DNA of 43,471 nucleotides from Pseudomonas brassicacearum subsp. neoaurantiaca (GCF_013608025.1 NZ_VDLV01000020.1:216734-260204); one strand, 5' to 3'; shown: positions 18,618-29,571, numbered from the stretch's first letter. Made by a program: numbers and translations. The notes: generated by a model from the sequence alone, not told the origin.

Positions 18618-19103
18618 TCAGTCGCGGAAGTTATTGAACTGCAGCGGCATGCCGAATTCCTTGCCGCGCAGTGCCGCAATGGCTTCCTGCAAGTCGTCAC
18701 GCTTCTTGCCGGTGACCCGCACTTGCTCACCCTGGATGGCGGCCTGGACCTTGAGCTTGGCGTCCTTGATGTGGGCAACGATCTTCTTGGCCAGTTCCTT
18801 GTCGATGCCTTCCTTGAGCACGGCTTCCTGCTTCATCAGCTTGCCCGAGGCGTAGGCGTCCTTCACTTCAAGGCACTGCACATCGATCTTGCGCTTGACC
18901 AGTGCCAGCTTGAGGATCTCGATCATCGCCTCGAGCTGGAAGTCGGCTTCGGCGGTCAGGTTGACCGTCAGGTCCTTTTCCTTGAACTCGAAACTGCCCT
19001 TGCCCTTGAGGTCATACCGACGGTCGAGTTCCTTGACGGCGTTTTCAACGGCGTTGGTGACTTCGTGCTTGTCCAGTTCGGATACCACGTCGAATGACGG
19101 CAT
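18618..19103 (-). CDS. yajQ: YajQ family nucleotide-binding protein
   Basis: YajQ proteins have two RNP-like domains that bind nucleic acid or nucleotides. Members in Xanthomonas and Pseudomonas have been reported as cyclic-di-GMP effectors. The 161-residue product has the family N terminus ([20 protein letters not shown]), the core [20 protein letters not shown] and the C-terminal [17 protein letters not shown]. The GGAGAA ribosome binding site lies seven to twelve bases upstream and is closely preceded by a terminator-like hairpin in the leader. Confidence 0.95.
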   Translation of the reverse strand: MPSFDVVSELDKHEVTNAVENAVKELDRRYDLKGKGSFEFKEKDLTVNLTAEADFQLEAMIEILKLALVKRKIDVQCLEVKDAYASGKLMKQEAVLKEGIDKELAKKIVAHIKDAKLKVQAAIQGEQVRVTGKKRDDLQEAIAALRGKEFGMPLQFNNFRD

Positions 19104-19115
19104 GTAGTGTTCTCC

Positions 19116-19147
19116 AAATAAAAAGGCGCGCTCATGAAACGGCGCGC
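19116..19147 (-). promoter_or_regulatory. terminator-like hairpin in the yajQ leader
   Basis: On the minus strand GCGCGC (19147-19142) pairs with GCGCGC (19131-19126) across a ten-base loop and is followed by C then TTTTTATTT, immediately before the GGAGAA ribosome binding site of yajQ. This has the form of an intrinsic terminator inside the 5' leader. It suggests attenuation, but no anti-terminator partner is evident. Confidence 0.5.
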
Positions 19148-19164
19148 ACTTGGCTTGTGGTTAA

Positions 19165-20163
<999 letters not shown>

Positions 20164-20209
20164 GCAGCGGCTACGCTGGCCCTCGTGTTCCTTGTTAGCG
20201 ACGAGTCCG

Positions 20210-22246
20210 ATGCCATTGCGCCAGCGTCTTGAAAATCTCCCGGTCGGCCAGAAACTGCTGGCGGCCCTGTTGGTGCTGTTGACCACCGTCCTGCTGGTGG
20301 CCAACCTGACCTTCATCAGCGCGGCCTATTACATTTCCCAGGAAAGCATGGCGCCCCAGGCGTTGCAGACCATCGGCCGCCTGGTGGCCAACCCGAGCCT
20401 GATCTCCGAAGCGCTGCAATCACCCCAAAGCGCCCAGCGCCTGCTCGACGAACTCAACAGTTACGCGCCGCTACGGGCGGCAGCGCTTTACGACGGCGAA
20501 GGCGAACGCCTCGCGCAGTTGCAACAGGGCGAAAAGCTCAAGCTGCCGGAGCACTTTCGCCACATGCAGACCTGGCAGGCCGGTGAATTTCGCAGCAACC
20601 AGATCATCACCCTCCCCCGCCCCGGCACCGCGCCAGGCCATCTGTTGCTGGTGGCCAGCAGCGAATTGCCCACGGCGTTCTACACCGGCACCCTGACCGC
20701 CAGCCTCGGCATCCTGATATTCAGCGTGCTGCTGTGGCTGGTCATTGCCCAGCAGATCAAACGCCTGATCACCCAACCAATCCACCAACTCGAAGAGCTG
20801 TCCCGCCAGGTCACCCGCGAGGAGAACTACGCCCTGCGCGCCGCCCGTGGCAACCATGACGAGATCGGCAGCCTGGCCGAGGCGTTCAATACGATGCTGT
20901 CGCGGATCGAAGCCCGCGAACAGCAACTCAAACGCGCGCGGGACGACTCCCAGGCCGCCTATGACCAGGCCCAGGGATTGGCCGAAGAAACCCGCCACAC
21001 CAATCGCAAGCTGGAGCTGGAAGTCCAAGTGCGCAGCAAGATCGAGAAAAAGCTCACCGGCTTCCAGAATTACCTCAATAGCATCATCGACTCCATGCCA
21101 TCGGCGCTGATTGCCCTTGATGAGCAACTCTACGTCACCCAATGGAACCAGGAGGCCAGCGCGCTCTCCGGCACACGGCTGGACGAAGCGCTGAACCAGC
21201 CGATATTCCTCGCTTTCGAACCCCTGAAGCCGTACCTGCCCCAACTCAAGCAAACGGTCGAACAGCACACCGTGGCGAAGATCGAACGCGTGACCTGGAC
21301 CAAGGATGACGAAGCCCGGCATTACGCCCTCACCTTCTATCCGCTGATGGGCGGCGCCGGGCGAGGCGTGGTGATCCGCATCGACGACATCACCCAGCGC
21401 TTGTCGCTGGAAGAGATGATGGTGCAATCGGAGAAGATGCTCTCGGTCGGTGGCCTCGCGGCGGGCATGGCCCATGAGATCAATAATCCGCTTGGCGCGA
21501 TCCTGCACAACGTGCAGAACATCCGTCGACGCCTGTCGGCGGAACTGCCGAAGAACCTCGAACAGGCCGAGCAACTGGGCATCGACTTGCCGGTGGTCAA
21601 CCGTTACCTGGAAAGCCGGGAGATCCCGCAATTGCTCGACGGCATCCAGCAGGCCGGCGCCCGGGCGGCGAAAATCGTCACCCACATGCTCAGTTTCAGC
21701 CGGCGCAGCACGCGGCAAATGGCGCCTTGCGACCTGCCGGCGCTGATCGACCAGGCGGTGGAAATTGCCGGTAACGACTTCGACCTGACGATCGGTTTCG
21801 ACTTCAAGGGCCAGGCGATCGTCCGCCAGTTCGACCCGAACCTGGGGCCGGTGCCCGGCACGGCCAACGAGTTGGAACAGGTGCTGCTGAACCTGCTGAA
21901 AAATGCTGCCCAGGCCATTCATCAACGCCAGGACGATAGCGAGCCCGGCCGAATCATCCTGCGTACCCGCCTGAATCCGCCATGGGCAGAAATCCAGGTC
22001 GAGGACAACGGCATCGGCATGAGCGAGAACGTGCGCAAACGCACCTTCGAGCCATTCTTCACCACCAAGGAAATCGGCCAGGGCACGGGCCTCGGGCTGT
22101 CGGTCTCGTATTTCATCATTACCAACAATCACAAGGGCCAGATGGAAGTGCAATCCGCGCCAGGCCAGGGCACGTGCTTCACCCTGCGCTTGCCCCTGGC
22201 GGGCACTTCGATCGTGGCCCAGGAAAACAAGCCAGTGGAGCGCTGA
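20210..22246 (+). CDS. Membrane sensor histidine kinase with HAMP and PAS domains
   Basis: The product has 678 residues from the ATG at 20210. An earlier in-frame start would lie inside panE. Layout: membrane helix about 16-38, periplasmic sensor region to about 160, second helix about 163-185, HAMP to about 245, coiled coil, PAS about 284-400 (IIDSMPSALIALDE), a phospho-acceptor helix with His422 in HEINNPLGAI, and the ATPase domain with NLLKNAAQAI, VEDNGIGMS, FEPFFTTK and GTGLGLSVSY. The HEINNPLG form places it with the NtrB/DctB-like kinases. No response regulator lies nearby, so partner and signal are unknown. Confidence 0.9.
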   Translation: MPLRQRLENLPVGQKLLAALLVLLTTVLLVANLTFISAAYYISQESMAPQALQTIGRLVANPSLISEALQSPQSAQRLLDELNSYAPLRAAALYDGEGERLAQLQQGEKLKLPEHFRHMQTWQAGEFRSNQIITLPRPGTAPGHLLLVASSELPTAFYTGTLTASLGILIFSVLLWLVIAQQIKRLITQPIHQLEELSRQVTREENYALRAARGNHDEIGSLAEAFNTMLSRIEAREQQLKRARDDSQAAYDQAQGLAEETRHTNRKLELEVQVRSKIEKKLTGFQNYLNSIIDSMPSALIALDEQLYVTQWNQEASALSGTRLDEALNQPIFLAFEPLKPYLPQLKQTVEQHTVAKIERVTWTKDDEARHYALTFYPLMGGAGRGVVIRIDDITQRLSLEEMMVQSEKMLSVGGLAAGMAHEINNPLGAILHNVQNIRRRLSAELPKNLEQAEQLGIDLPVVNRYLESREIPQLLDGIQQAGARAAKIVTHMLSFSRRSTRQMAPCDLPALIDQAVEIAGNDFDLTIGFDFKGQAIVRQFDPNLGPVPGTANELEQVLLNLLKNAAQAIHQRQDDSEPGRIILRTRLNPPWAEIQVEDNGIGMSENVRKRTFEPFFTTKEIGQGTGLGLSVSYFIITNNHKGQMEVQSAPGQGTCFTLRLPLAGTSIVAQENKPVER

Positions 22247-22248
22247 AC

Positions 22249-22830
22249 ATGGGTTTTCGCCTATCGAAGATTTACACCCGCACCGGTGACAAAGGTGAAA
22301 CGGGATTGGGCGATGGCCGCCGCGTGGCGAAGGATCACCCGCGGGTCGAAGCCATTGGCGAAGTGGATACGTTGAACAGCCAGCTGGGATTGTTGCTGGC
22401 CGGTCTAGCCGAGGAATCAGCCCGGCATCCGGCGCTGAAGGAAGTCATCGCGGTGTTGGCGCCTTGTCAGCACCGGCTGTTCGATCTGGGTGGTGAACTG
22501 GCGATGCCGGCTTACCAAGCCTTGAGCGTGGCGGAGATCGAGCGGCTGGAAGCGGCGATCGATCTATGGAACGAGGAGCTGGGACCGCTGGAAAACTTCA
22601 TTCTGCCCGGCGGCTCTTCCTTGATCGCGCAAGCGCACGTCTGCCGAGCCCTGGCCCGTGGTGCCGAGCGCCGTTGCCAGCAATTGAACGCGGTCGAGCC
22701 GCTGGCCGGGCCGGGGCTGGCCTATATCAATCGGTTGTCGGATCTGCTGTTCGTGGCCGCACGGGTCATTGCCCGGCGGCAAGGGGTGGCGGAGGTGCTT
22801 TGGGAAGCGGCGGCCAAGCCTGGGAGCTGA
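22249..22830 (+). CDS. Cob(I)alamin adenosyltransferase, PduO type
   Basis: This enzyme transfers the adenosyl group of ATP to reduced cobalamin to make adenosylcobalamin. The 193-residue product has the PduO-type ATP loop YTRTGDKGETGLGDGRRVAK near the N terminus, the EVDTLNSQLG segment, and the C-terminal helix RAEERCQ-like motif (ARGAERRCQQLN) followed by YINRLSDLLFVAAR. It starts two bases after the histidine kinase stop with GTGGAG upstream, so the two are probably co-transcribed although no functional link is obvious. Confidence 0.92.
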   Translation: MGFRLSKIYTRTGDKGETGLGDGRRVAKDHPRVEAIGEVDTLNSQLGLLLAGLAEESARHPALKEVIAVLAPCQHRLFDLGGELAMPAYQALSVAEIERLEAAIDLWNEELGPLENFILPGGSSLIAQAHVCRALARGAERRCQQLNAVEPLAGPGLAYINRLSDLLFVAARVIARRQGVAEVLWEAAAKPGS

Positions 22831-22858
22831 TCAGAGAGGTGCATTGCCTGTCAGTCCG

Positions 22859-22935
22859 CCATCGCGAGCAAGCTCGCTCCCACAGGTTTTGTGAACACCA
22901 CTGACCCAGTGTGGGAGCGAGCTTGCTCGCGATGG
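22859..22935. repeat. REP doublet (REPIN), GCGAGCAAGCTCGCTCCCAC family
   Basis: CCATCGCGAGCAAGCTCGCT starts at 22859, and its inverse complement ends in CTCGCGATGG at 22935. It occupies the convergent space between the adenosyltransferase and the Nudix gene, a typical REP location. Confidence 0.9.
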
Positions 22936-22957
22936 CGTCAGCAACTGCACCACATTC

Positions 22958-23902
22958 TCAAACCTCCGGCCAAAACGCCCGAATCCCCGCCACACCCTGC
23001 GCCCCGGTTTCCCAGGCCTTCTGCCGCTGATCCGGCCCAACCCCACCCAACAGATAAACCGGTCTGTCGAAACCGTCGATCAACCGCGCCGCTTCTGCCC
23101 AGCCCAACGGTTGTGCATCGGGGTGGGTCTGGGTCGGTTGCACAGGCGAAAGCGTCACGAAATCCACGTCCATCTGCTGCGCCAAGGCCAACTCCTCGGC
23201 GTTATGGCACGAGGCCGCGAGCCAGCGGTCCTTGCCGAACGGGCGGCCGGCTGCCGCATGCTTGCGCAGCTGCGCGGCGGTGATGTGCCAGCCGGCGGAG
23301 GGGAAATCCCCCAGCCATTCGAACGGTCCCTTGAGCATCAACTGGGCCTTGCCGGCGCACAACCCCACCGCGTCCACCGCCAGGTCGCGGTATTGCGGGT
23401 CGTAGCCGTTGGGCGCGCGCAGCTGGACCAACTTGATCCCGCCGGCAATCGCCTTCTGCATGCCGCGCAGCAAGGCCGGCGTCTCGAGGCCTTCGGGCGT
23501 AATCAAATATTCGCCCGGTAAACGGGCCGCCGCGACGATCGGCTGGTTGGCCGCCGGAAATTCGTAATTCGTCAACTCACGGGCCGTCACCCACGCCAGC
23601 GGTTGACCCTCGGCGCCATGGGGCGCGCCGCTGAAAGCCGAAACCTCCCAGACGTCGAGCAACACTTGTTTGTCCGGGTAATCGTGGCGCACCTTGATCA
23701 ATGGCCGGGCGGCTTCGACGACGATACCCAGTTCCTCGTTTAGCTCCCGGGCCAAGGCGGTTTCGACGGACTCATCCACCTCGACCTTGCCACCGGGAAA
23801 CTCCCACAGGCCGCCCTGGTGCTGGGTGTCGGCCCGACGGGCAATCAGGATTTTACCAGCAGCGTCACGAATGACCGCCGCCGCCACATGAACTCGTTTC
23901 AC
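22958..23902 (-). CDS. Nudix hydrolase (MutT-like) fused to a ThiE/TenI-like domain
   Basis: The 314-residue product starts at GTG 23902, supported by GGAGGAG 8-14 bases upstream. Residues 1-130 are a MutT-type Nudix domain (HVAAAVIRD, WEFPGGK) with an intact Nudix box at 38-60 (G, E44, REL, EE, G), predicted to remove oxidised dGTP. Residues about 150-314 resemble thiamine phosphate synthase/TenI (VQLRAP, DFVTLSPVQPTQTHP, VYLLGGV). The ThiE pyrophosphate-binding HLGQxD is replaced by HITAAQ, and the Lys after TPT is absent, so TMP synthase activity is unlikely. The fusion is widespread in gamma-proteobacteria. It overlaps the GST stop as GTGA. Confidence 0.88.
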   Translation of the reverse strand: MKRVHVAAAVIRDAAGKILIARRADTQHQGGLWEFPGGKVEVDESVETALARELNEELGIVVEAARPLIKVRHDYPDKQVLLDVWEVSAFSGAPHGAEGQPLAWVTARELTNYEFPAANQPIVAAARLPGEYLITPEGLETPALLRGMQKAIAGGIKLVQLRAPNGYDPQYRDLAVDAVGLCAGKAQLMLKGPFEWLGDFPSAGWHITAAQLRKHAAAGRPFGKDRWLAASCHNAEELALAQQMDVDFVTLSPVQPTQTHPDAQPLGWAEAARLIDGFDRPVYLLGGVGPDQRQKAWETGAQGVAGIRAFWPEV

Positions 23903-24531
23903 CGCGCAGTCTCCTCCAGGCCAGCCTGTTGCCACGCTTTGAAAGCTGGCCATTGATATAAGGTTTCAACGTAGGCCTCATCGACCTCCGGCAGTGCCAC
24001 TCGATAAGTGCGCAAGCGCACCGCGACAGGGGCAAAAAATGCGTCGGCCAGACTGATGCGACCAAACAGATAAGGACCGGGTTCGGGCGCCACTCCACGG
24101 CATTCAGCCCACAGCGCCAGCATCCGCTCAATTTCCACCTGCACTTCAGATGGCATAGGCGACAGCGGCGCATCGTGCAGCAGGTCCATGGGCATATGAT
24201 TGCGCAGGGCGAAAAAGCCGCTGTGCATTTGCGCACAGGCCGAGCGGGCCTGGGCCCGGGCGGCCACATCCTTGGGCCAGAGTCCGGCATCCGGGAATTG
24301 TTCGGCCAGGTATTCGCCGATCGCCAGGGAATCGGCGATCACGCCGAATTCGGTCTTGAGCAACGGGACCTTGGCCGTGGCCGAATACTTGAGCAGCTTT
24401 TCGCGGGTATCGGGCTGGCCGAGCCTGACCAGTTCTTCGGTGTACTTCGCGCCGGTCAGCGCCAGGGCCAAGGCGCCACGCAGGGACCAGGAAGATAGAT
24501 CTTTGTCGCCGATGATCAGGTGCAGGCTCAT
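23899..24531 (-). CDS. Glutathione S-transferase family protein
   Basis: The 210-residue product has the thioredoxin-like N-terminal domain (LHLIIGDKDLSSWSLRGALAL) with the Ser of SSWS at the usual catalytic position, the cis-Pro segment TAKVPLLKTEFGVIADSLAI that binds the glutathione gamma-Glu, and an all-helical C-terminal domain (FGRISLADAFFAPVAVRL). The substrate is unknown. It is upstream of and translationally coupled to the Nudix gene, which suggests a shared detoxification or oxidative-damage context. Confidence 0.9.
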   Translation of the reverse strand: MSLHLIIGDKDLSSWSLRGALALALTGAKYTEELVRLGQPDTREKLLKYSATAKVPLLKTEFGVIADSLAIGEYLAEQFPDAGLWPKDVAARAQARSACAQMHSGFFALRNHMPMDLLHDAPLSPMPSEVQVEIERMLALWAECRGVAPEPGPYLFGRISLADAFFAPVAVRLRTYRVALPEVDEAYVETLYQWPAFKAWQQAGLEETAR

Positions 24532-24572
24532 GTGGATTCCTTTCTTATGGTTCTGAGGTGTCTGTTATGGTG

Positions 24573-24667
24573 CCATCGCGAGCAAGCTCGCTCCCACAGG
24601 GGGCTGGCGTGAACACTATCGATATCACCCAACAGATCCACTGTGGGAGCGAGCTTGCTCGCGATTG
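24573..24667. repeat. REP doublet (REPIN), GCGAGCAAGCTCGCTCCCAC family
   Basis: CCATCGCGAGCAAGCTCGCT starts at 24573, and its inverse complement ends at 24667. It lies between argJ and the GST gene, both on the minus strand, and so may help separate the two transcripts. Confidence 0.9.
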
Positions 24668-24689
24668 GAGCAGCTCGGTCCCGAGCCTG

Positions 24690-25907
24690 TTAAGTCCGGT
24701 ACTCAGCGTTGATCTTGACGTACTCGTGGGACAGGTCAGTGGTCCAGATGGTTTCGCTGCAATCCCCACGTCCCAGCTCGATGCGGATGGTGATTTCTTC
24801 CTGCTGCATCACTGCCGCGCCCTGGGCTTCGGTGTAGGTCGCAGCGCGGGCGCCTTGGCTGGCGATGCAGACCTCACCGAGGAACACGTCGATCTTGCTC
24901 ACGTCCAGCGCCGGCACGCCGGCACGGCCGACAGCGGCGAGGATCCGGCCCCAGTTCGGGTCGGAGGCGAACAGCGCGGTCTTGATCAGCGGCGAGTGCG
25001 CCACGGTGTAGCCGACGTCCAGGCATTCCTGGTGATTGCCACCGCCGTTGACCTGCACGGTCACGAACTTGGTTGCGCCTTCACCGTCACGGACGATGGC
25101 CTGGGCCACTTCCATGCACACCTCGAACACCGCCTGCTTCAGGGCCGCGAACAGCGGGCCGCTGGCCTCGGTGATTTCCGGCAGGTTGGCCTTGCCAGTG
25201 GCGATCAGCATGCAGCAGTCGTTGGTGGAGGTATCGCCGTCGATGGTGATGCGGTTGAACGACTTGTTGGCGCCGTCGAGCATCAGGTCCTGCAGCACTT
25301 GGCGCGATACCTTGGCGTCGGTGGCGATGTAACCGAGCATGGTCGCCATGTTCGGACGGATCATGCCCGCGCCTTTGCTGATGCCGGTGACGGTGATGGT
25401 CACGCCGTCATGCTGGAATTGGCGGCTCGCACCCTTGGGCAAGGTATCGGTGGTCATGATGCCGGTGGCGGCGGCGGCCCAGTTGTTTTCCGACAGGTCA
25501 TCAAGGGCGGCTTGCAACGCACCTTCGATCTTCTCGACCGGCAGCGGCTCGCCGATCACACCGGTGGAGTAAGGCAGCACCTGGTTGGCGTCGACACCCG
25601 TCAGTTCGGCCAGCTTGGCGCAGGTACGCTCGGCGGCGGCCAGGCCTGGCGCGCCGGTGCCGGCGTTGGCATTGCCGGTGTTGGTCAGCAGGTAACGCAC
25701 CGGCCCCTGCACGCGTTGCTTGGCCAGGATGACCGGCGCGGCGCAGAACGCGTTGAGCGTAAACACACCCGCCACCGTCGAGCCTTCGGCGCAACGCATG
25801 ACTACCACATCCTTGCGCCCGGGGCGCTTGATGCCCGCCGAGGCGATACCGAGTTCAAAACCGGCAACCGGGTGCAACGTTGGCAACGGACCAAGACCAA
25901 CAGCCAT
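24690..25907 (-). CDS. argJ: Glutamate N-acetyltransferase / amino-acid acetyltransferase ArgJ
   Basis: ArgJ transfers the acetyl group from N-acetylornithine to glutamate in the cyclic arginine pathway, and bifunctional forms also use acetyl-CoA. The 405-residue proenzyme self-cleaves before the nucleophilic Thr (about residue 189) in [13 protein letters not shown], giving alpha and beta chains. Other family segments are [21 protein letters not shown] and IDGDTSTND. The ATG at 25907 ([14 protein letters not shown]) is the standard start although the frame is open to 25964. It lies downstream of secA on the same strand, beyond a strong terminator. Confidence 0.96.
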   Translation of the reverse strand: MAVGLGPLPTLHPVAGFELGIASAGIKRPGRKDVVVMRCAEGSTVAGVFTLNAFCAAPVILAKQRVQGPVRYLLTNTGNANAGTGAPGLAAAERTCAKLAELTGVDANQVLPYSTGVIGEPLPVEKIEGALQAALDDLSENNWAAAATGIMTTDTLPKGASRQFQHDGVTITVTGISKGAGMIRPNMATMLGYIATDAKVSRQVLQDLMLDGANKSFNRITIDGDTSTNDCCMLIATGKANLPEITEASGPLFAALKQAVFEVCMEVAQAIVRDGEGATKFVTVQVNGGGNHQECLDVGYTVAHSPLIKTALFASDPNWGRILAAVGRAGVPALDVSKIDVFLGEVCIASQGARAATYTEAQGAAVMQQEEITIRIELGRGDCSETIWTTDLSHEYVKINAEYRT

Positions 25908-25969
25908 GAATGCGCTCCTTAAATAAATGTGTTCAGCATCGTCGTTATCAAGACGACGGATCAAATGGC

Positions 25970-26002
25970 AAAACGCCGCGACAAGAGACTCTTGTCGCGG
26001 CG
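25970..26002 (-). terminator. intrinsic terminator after secA
   Basis: A 13-base-pair stem (CGCCGCGACAAGA at 25974-25986 with TCTTGTCGCGGCG at 25990-26002) closes on a three-base loop and is followed on the minus strand by TTTT. It lies 25 bases past the secA stop. Confidence 0.85.
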
Positions 26003-26027
26003 CGGGGCGTTCAGCGTTGAAACGGGT

Positions 26028-28769
26028 TTATTGGATCTGCCCGTGGCAATGCTTGTATTTCTTGCCCGAACCGCAGTAGCACAGTTCGTTACGGCCCAGC
26101 TTCTGCTCGTTGCGCACCGGTGCGGTGGCCAGGGCGACATCCACATCGACGCCCTCTTCCATCGCCTGGGCCACTTCCAGCCCTGGGGCTTCGGCGTGTT
26201 CGAATTGCATGCGCGCGGCCAAGGCCTCGGCTTCCTGACGCAGGCGAGCTTCTTCTTCGGCCGGGTCTTCGCGGCGAACCTGAACGTGGGACAGGACACG
26301 GATCGAGTCGCGCTTGATCGAATCCAGCAGCTCGGAGAACAGCGTGAAGGACTCGCGCTTGTATTCCTGCTTCGGATTCTTCTGGGCGTAGCCGCGCAGG
26401 TGGATGCCGTGGCGCAGGTGATCCATGGTCGACAGGTGGTCTTTCCACAGGTCGTCCAGCACGCGCAATACGATCTGCTTCTCGAAGGAGCGCAGCGCTT
26501 CGGCACCGGCCTGGTCTTCTTTCTCGTTGTACGCGGCGATCAGCTCGGCCAGCAGTTTTTCCCGCAGGGTTTCTTCGTACAGGTGATCGTCTTCGTCGAG
26601 CCACTGCTGGATCGGCAAGGACACGCCGAAATCGCTGCGCAGGGAAGCTTCCAGGCCCGCGATATCCCACTGCTCCGGCAATGACTGCGGCGGAATGTGG
26701 GCGCTGACGGTGGCGTCGAGCACTTCGCGGCGGAAATCGGCGATGGTTTCGCCAATGTCGTCGGCGGCCAACAGGCTGTTGCGCATGTGATAGATCACTT
26801 TACGCTGCTCGTTGTTGACGTCGTCGAACTCCAGCAATTGCTTGCGGATATCGAAGTTGCGGCCTTCGACCTTGCGCTGGGCCTTTTCGATGGCGTTGGT
26901 CACCATGCGGTGCTCGATCGCCTCGCCTGGCTGCATGCCCAGGGCTTTCATGAAGTTCTTCACCCGGTCAGAGGCAAAGATGCGCATCAGGCTGTCTTCC
27001 AGCGACAGGTAGAAGCGGCTGGAGCCGGCGTCGCCCTGGCGACCGGCACGGCCACGCAGCTGGTTGTCGATACGGCGCGATTCGTGACGCTCGGAAGCGA
27101 TCACCTGCAAGCCGCCGGATTCGAGCACTTGCTGGTGACGTTTCTGCCAGTCGGCCTTGATTTGCGCGATCTGCTCAGGCGTCGGGTTGTCCAGGGAAGC
27201 GACTTCCACTTCCCAGTTGCCGCCCAGCAGGATGTCGGTACCACGGCCGGCCATGTTGGTGGCGATGGTCAACGCACCCGGGCGACCCGCCTGGGCGATG
27301 ATCTCGGCTTCCTTCTCGTGGAACTTGGCGTTCAGGACCTTGTGCTCGATGCCTTCCTTGGTGAGCAGGTTGGACATGTGCTCGGAGGTCTCGATGGTGG
27401 CGGTACCCACCAGGATCGGACGGCCTTGGGCCATGCCTTCCTTGATGTCATTGATGATCGCCGCGTATTTCTCTTCGGCGGTCAGGAACACCAGGTCGTT
27501 GTAGTCTTTGCGCGCCAGCGGCTTGTTCGGCGGAATCACCACCACTTGCAGGCCGTAGATCTGGTGGAATTCGAACGCTTCGGTGTCTGCGGTACCGGTC
27601 ATGCCGGACAGCTTGTTGTACAGGCGGAAGTAGTTCTGGAAGGTGGTCGAGGCCAGGGTCTGGCTCTCGGCCTGGATGTTCAGGCCTTCCTTGGCTTCGA
27701 TGGCCTGGTGCAGGCCTTCGGACAGGCGACGGCCCGGCATGGTACGGCCGGTGTGTTCGTCCACCAGTACGACTTGGCCGTCCTGCACGATGTATTCGAC
27801 GTTGCGATGGAACAGCTTGTGGGCACGCAGGCCAGCATAGACGTGGGTCAGCAAGCCCAGGTTGTGGGCCGAGTACAAGCTTTCGCCTTCAGCCAGCAGG
27901 CCGACGCGGGTCAGCATTTCTTCGATGAACTGGTGACCGGATTCGTTGAGCTCGACCTGGCGGGTCTTCTCGTCGACGGTGTAGTGGCCGGCCTGGGTCA
28001 CTTCGCCTTCGACTTCTTCGACGTGCAGCTTGAGCTGCGGGATCAACTTGTTGATCTCGATGTACAGCTTGGAGCTGTCCTCGGCCTGACCGGAAATGAT
28101 CAGCGGGGTACGGGCTTCGTCGATGAGGATGGAGTCGACTTCGTCGATCACGGCAAAGTTGAGTTCACGCTGGAATTTTTCTTCCATGCTGAACGCCATG
28201 TTGTCGCGCAGGTAATCGAAACCGAATTCGTTGTTGGTGCCGTAGGTGATGTCCGAGGCGTAGGCGAAGCGCTTCTCTTCCGGGGGCTGGAACGGCGTGA
28301 CCACGCCGACCGTCAGGCCGAGGAATTCGTAGAGCGGGCGCATCCAGTTGGCGTCGCGGCGGGCCAGGTAGTCGTTGACCGTCACCACATGCACGCCCTT
28401 GCCGGACAATGCGTTGAGATACACCGCCAGGGTGGCCACGAGGGTCTTGCCCTCACCGGTGCGCATTTCGGCGATCTTGCCTTCGTGCAGGGTCATGCCG
28501 CCGATCAACTGGACGTCGAAGTGGCGCATGCCCATCACCCGCTTGCCGGCTTCGCGGCAGACCGCAAAGGCTTCGGGCAGGATCTGGTCAAGGGTTTCAC
28601 CCTTGGCGATGCGGTCCTTGAATTCGGCAGTCTTGGCGCGTAACTGATCGTCCGAAAGGGCCACCATTTGCTCTTCGAAGGCATTGACAGTCTGTACCGT
28701 CTTGAGCATGCGCTTGACTTCACGCTCGTTCTTGCTTCCAAAAAGTTTCTTTAACAAAGGCGCAAACAT
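26028..28769 (-). CDS. secA: Preprotein translocase ATPase SecA
   Basis: SecA is the ATP-driven motor that pushes unfolded preproteins through SecYEG. The 913-residue product has Walker A (MRTGEGKT), the DEVD Walker B ([16 protein letters not shown]), a preprotein cross-linking domain, the second nucleotide-binding domain ([19 protein letters not shown]), helical scaffold and wing domains, and the C-terminal zinc site [14 protein letters not shown] that binds SecB and lipids. The ATG at 28769 ([13 protein letters not shown]) is the usual start. The frame is open 22 codons further upstream through a leader hairpin. Confidence 0.97.
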   Translation of the reverse strand: MFAPLLKKLFGSKNEREVKRMLKTVQTVNAFEEQMVALSDDQLRAKTAEFKDRIAKGETLDQILPEAFAVCREAGKRVMGMRHFDVQLIGGMTLHEGKIAEMRTGEGKTLVATLAVYLNALSGKGVHVVTVNDYLARRDANWMRPLYEFLGLTVGVVTPFQPPEEKRFAYASDITYGTNNEFGFDYLRDNMAFSMEEKFQRELNFAVIDEVDSILIDEARTPLIISGQAEDSSKLYIEINKLIPQLKLHVEEVEGEVTQAGHYTVDEKTRQVELNESGHQFIEEMLTRVGLLAEGESLYSAHNLGLLTHVYAGLRAHKLFHRNVEYIVQDGQVVLVDEHTGRTMPGRRLSEGLHQAIEAKEGLNIQAESQTLASTTFQNYFRLYNKLSGMTGTADTEAFEFHQIYGLQVVVIPPNKPLARKDYNDLVFLTAEEKYAAIINDIKEGMAQGRPILVGTATIETSEHMSNLLTKEGIEHKVLNAKFHEKEAEIIAQAGRPGALTIATNMAGRGTDILLGGNWEVEVASLDNPTPEQIAQIKADWQKRHQQVLESGGLQVIASERHESRRIDNQLRGRAGRQGDAGSSRFYLSLEDSLMRIFASDRVKNFMKALGMQPGEAIEHRMVTNAIEKAQRKVEGRNFDIRKQLLEFDDVNNEQRKVIYHMRNSLLAADDIGETIADFRREVLDATVSAHIPPQSLPEQWDIAGLEASLRSDFGVSLPIQQWLDEDDHLYEETLREKLLAELIAAYNEKEDQAGAEALRSFEKQIVLRVLDDLWKDHLSTMDHLRHGIHLRGYAQKNPKQEYKRESFTLFSELLDSIKRDSIRVLSHVQVRREDPAEEEARLRQEAEALAARMQFEHAEAPGLEVAQAMEEGVDVDVALATAPVRNEQKLGRNELCYCGSGKKYKHCHGQIQ

Positions 28770-29077
28770 ATCGGCAGGATCTTCCACACTAAAGGGATGG
28801 AGGGCGGCCCCATGAGTCGCCCGTGCAGCCCTCATGGCCGCATGCGAACGAGCATTCTACCCGGAAACGATGGTGAGGAAAGTGGCGTTATTCCACGATG
28901 CTGGCACAGCGCTGTGACGGGGCCTCCCTAAAATAAGGGCTTTTGCGCGAACTTCAAGCCACAAGGTGCAGAAGTTACCTATTGATTGTGTGGATAAAAC
29001 CTCGCAGGACGAGCGGATCGAGGCGCATCCGGCGCTTTCTGCTACCATGGCGCTCCTGTCATTTGCGGTATCAGTCC
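28770..29077. other. 308-base divergent region between secA and dciA
   Basis: No gene seen. On the secA side there is a hairpin at 28810-28837 and a TAGAAT -10-like box at 28859-28854 with a weak TTTCCT box 16 bases upstream. On the dciA side I see no convincing promoter. No upstream secM-like gene is present, as expected for a pseudomonad. Confidence 0.45.
28810..28837 (-). promoter_or_regulatory. hairpin in the secA leader
   Basis: CCATGAG (28810-28816) and CTCATGG (28831-28837) form a perfect seven-base stem around a GC-rich 14-base loop, 41-68 bases before the secA start and downstream of the TAGAAT box. It could affect secA translation or message stability. There is no direct evidence. 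Confidence 0.4.
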
Positions 29078-29533
29078 ATGGCCTTCCGCCCTCTTCCAGC
29101 CAAGGCACCCGCCGTCCTGCTGCGCGAAGCCAAGCCGCTGAAAGCCATCTTCGGCCACGCCAGGCGCCTGGGTCATCTGCAACGCCTGCTCGACAGCCAG
29201 TTGCAACCCGCCGCGCGCGAGCATTGTCATGTCGCGTCCTGGCGCGAAGGCAGCTTGTTGCTGATCGTCACCGATGGCCATTGGGCCACGCGCTTGCGCT
29301 ACCAGCAGAAGCGCTTGCTGCGTCAATTGCAGGCTTTCGAAGAATTCGCCAACCTGACGCGCATCCTGTTCAAGGTCCAGCCGCCGACCGTACAGGCCGG
29401 CGCCAAGGGACATACCCTCGACCTGTCCACCGACGCGGCCGCGACCATCCAAGCCACCGCCGAGGGCATCAGCGATCCCAACCTGCGGGCGGCGCTGGAA
29501 CGATTGGCGGCCCATGCGCGGCCCAAGGATTGA
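29078..29533 (+). CDS. dciA: DnaB helicase-loading protein DciA (DUF721)
   Basis: DciA is the ancestral bacterial loader of the replicative helicase DnaB, used where DnaC is absent. The 151-residue product has the DUF721 KH-like core: LGHLQRLLDSQLQPAAREHC, SWREGSLLLIVTDGHWATRL and RYQQKRLLRQL, then a helical tail. The ATG at 29078 has only a weak ribosome binding site. A longer frame upstream lacks similarity. A DUF721 gene next to secA is the normal Pseudomonas arrangement, usually with lpxC on its other side, but lpxC is missing here. Confidence 0.87.
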   Translation: MAFRPLPAKAPAVLLREAKPLKAIFGHARRLGHLQRLLDSQLQPAAREHCHVASWREGSLLLIVTDGHWATRLRYQQKRLLRQLQAFEEFANLTRILFKVQPPTVQAGAKGHTLDLSTDAAATIQATAEGISDPNLRAALERLAAHARPKD

Positions 29534-29555
29534 AATCTCCGTCGCCTATTGAATA

Positions 29556-29567
29556 GCCTGCTCGCGA
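29556..29567. repeat. truncated REP arm before the tandem REP doublets
   Basis: GCCTGCTCGCGA at 29556 matches the end of a REP right arm and runs, a few bases later, into the same GGCAGGTC sequence that begins each 134-base unit. It looks like the remnant of a third, upstream unit. Confidence 0.6.
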
Positions 29568-29571
29568 CAGC

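Noticed and set aside
26697..28643. A 648-codon open frame on the plus strand
   Set aside because: It is antisense to secA and arises from codon bias. There is no ribosome binding site or recognisable domain.
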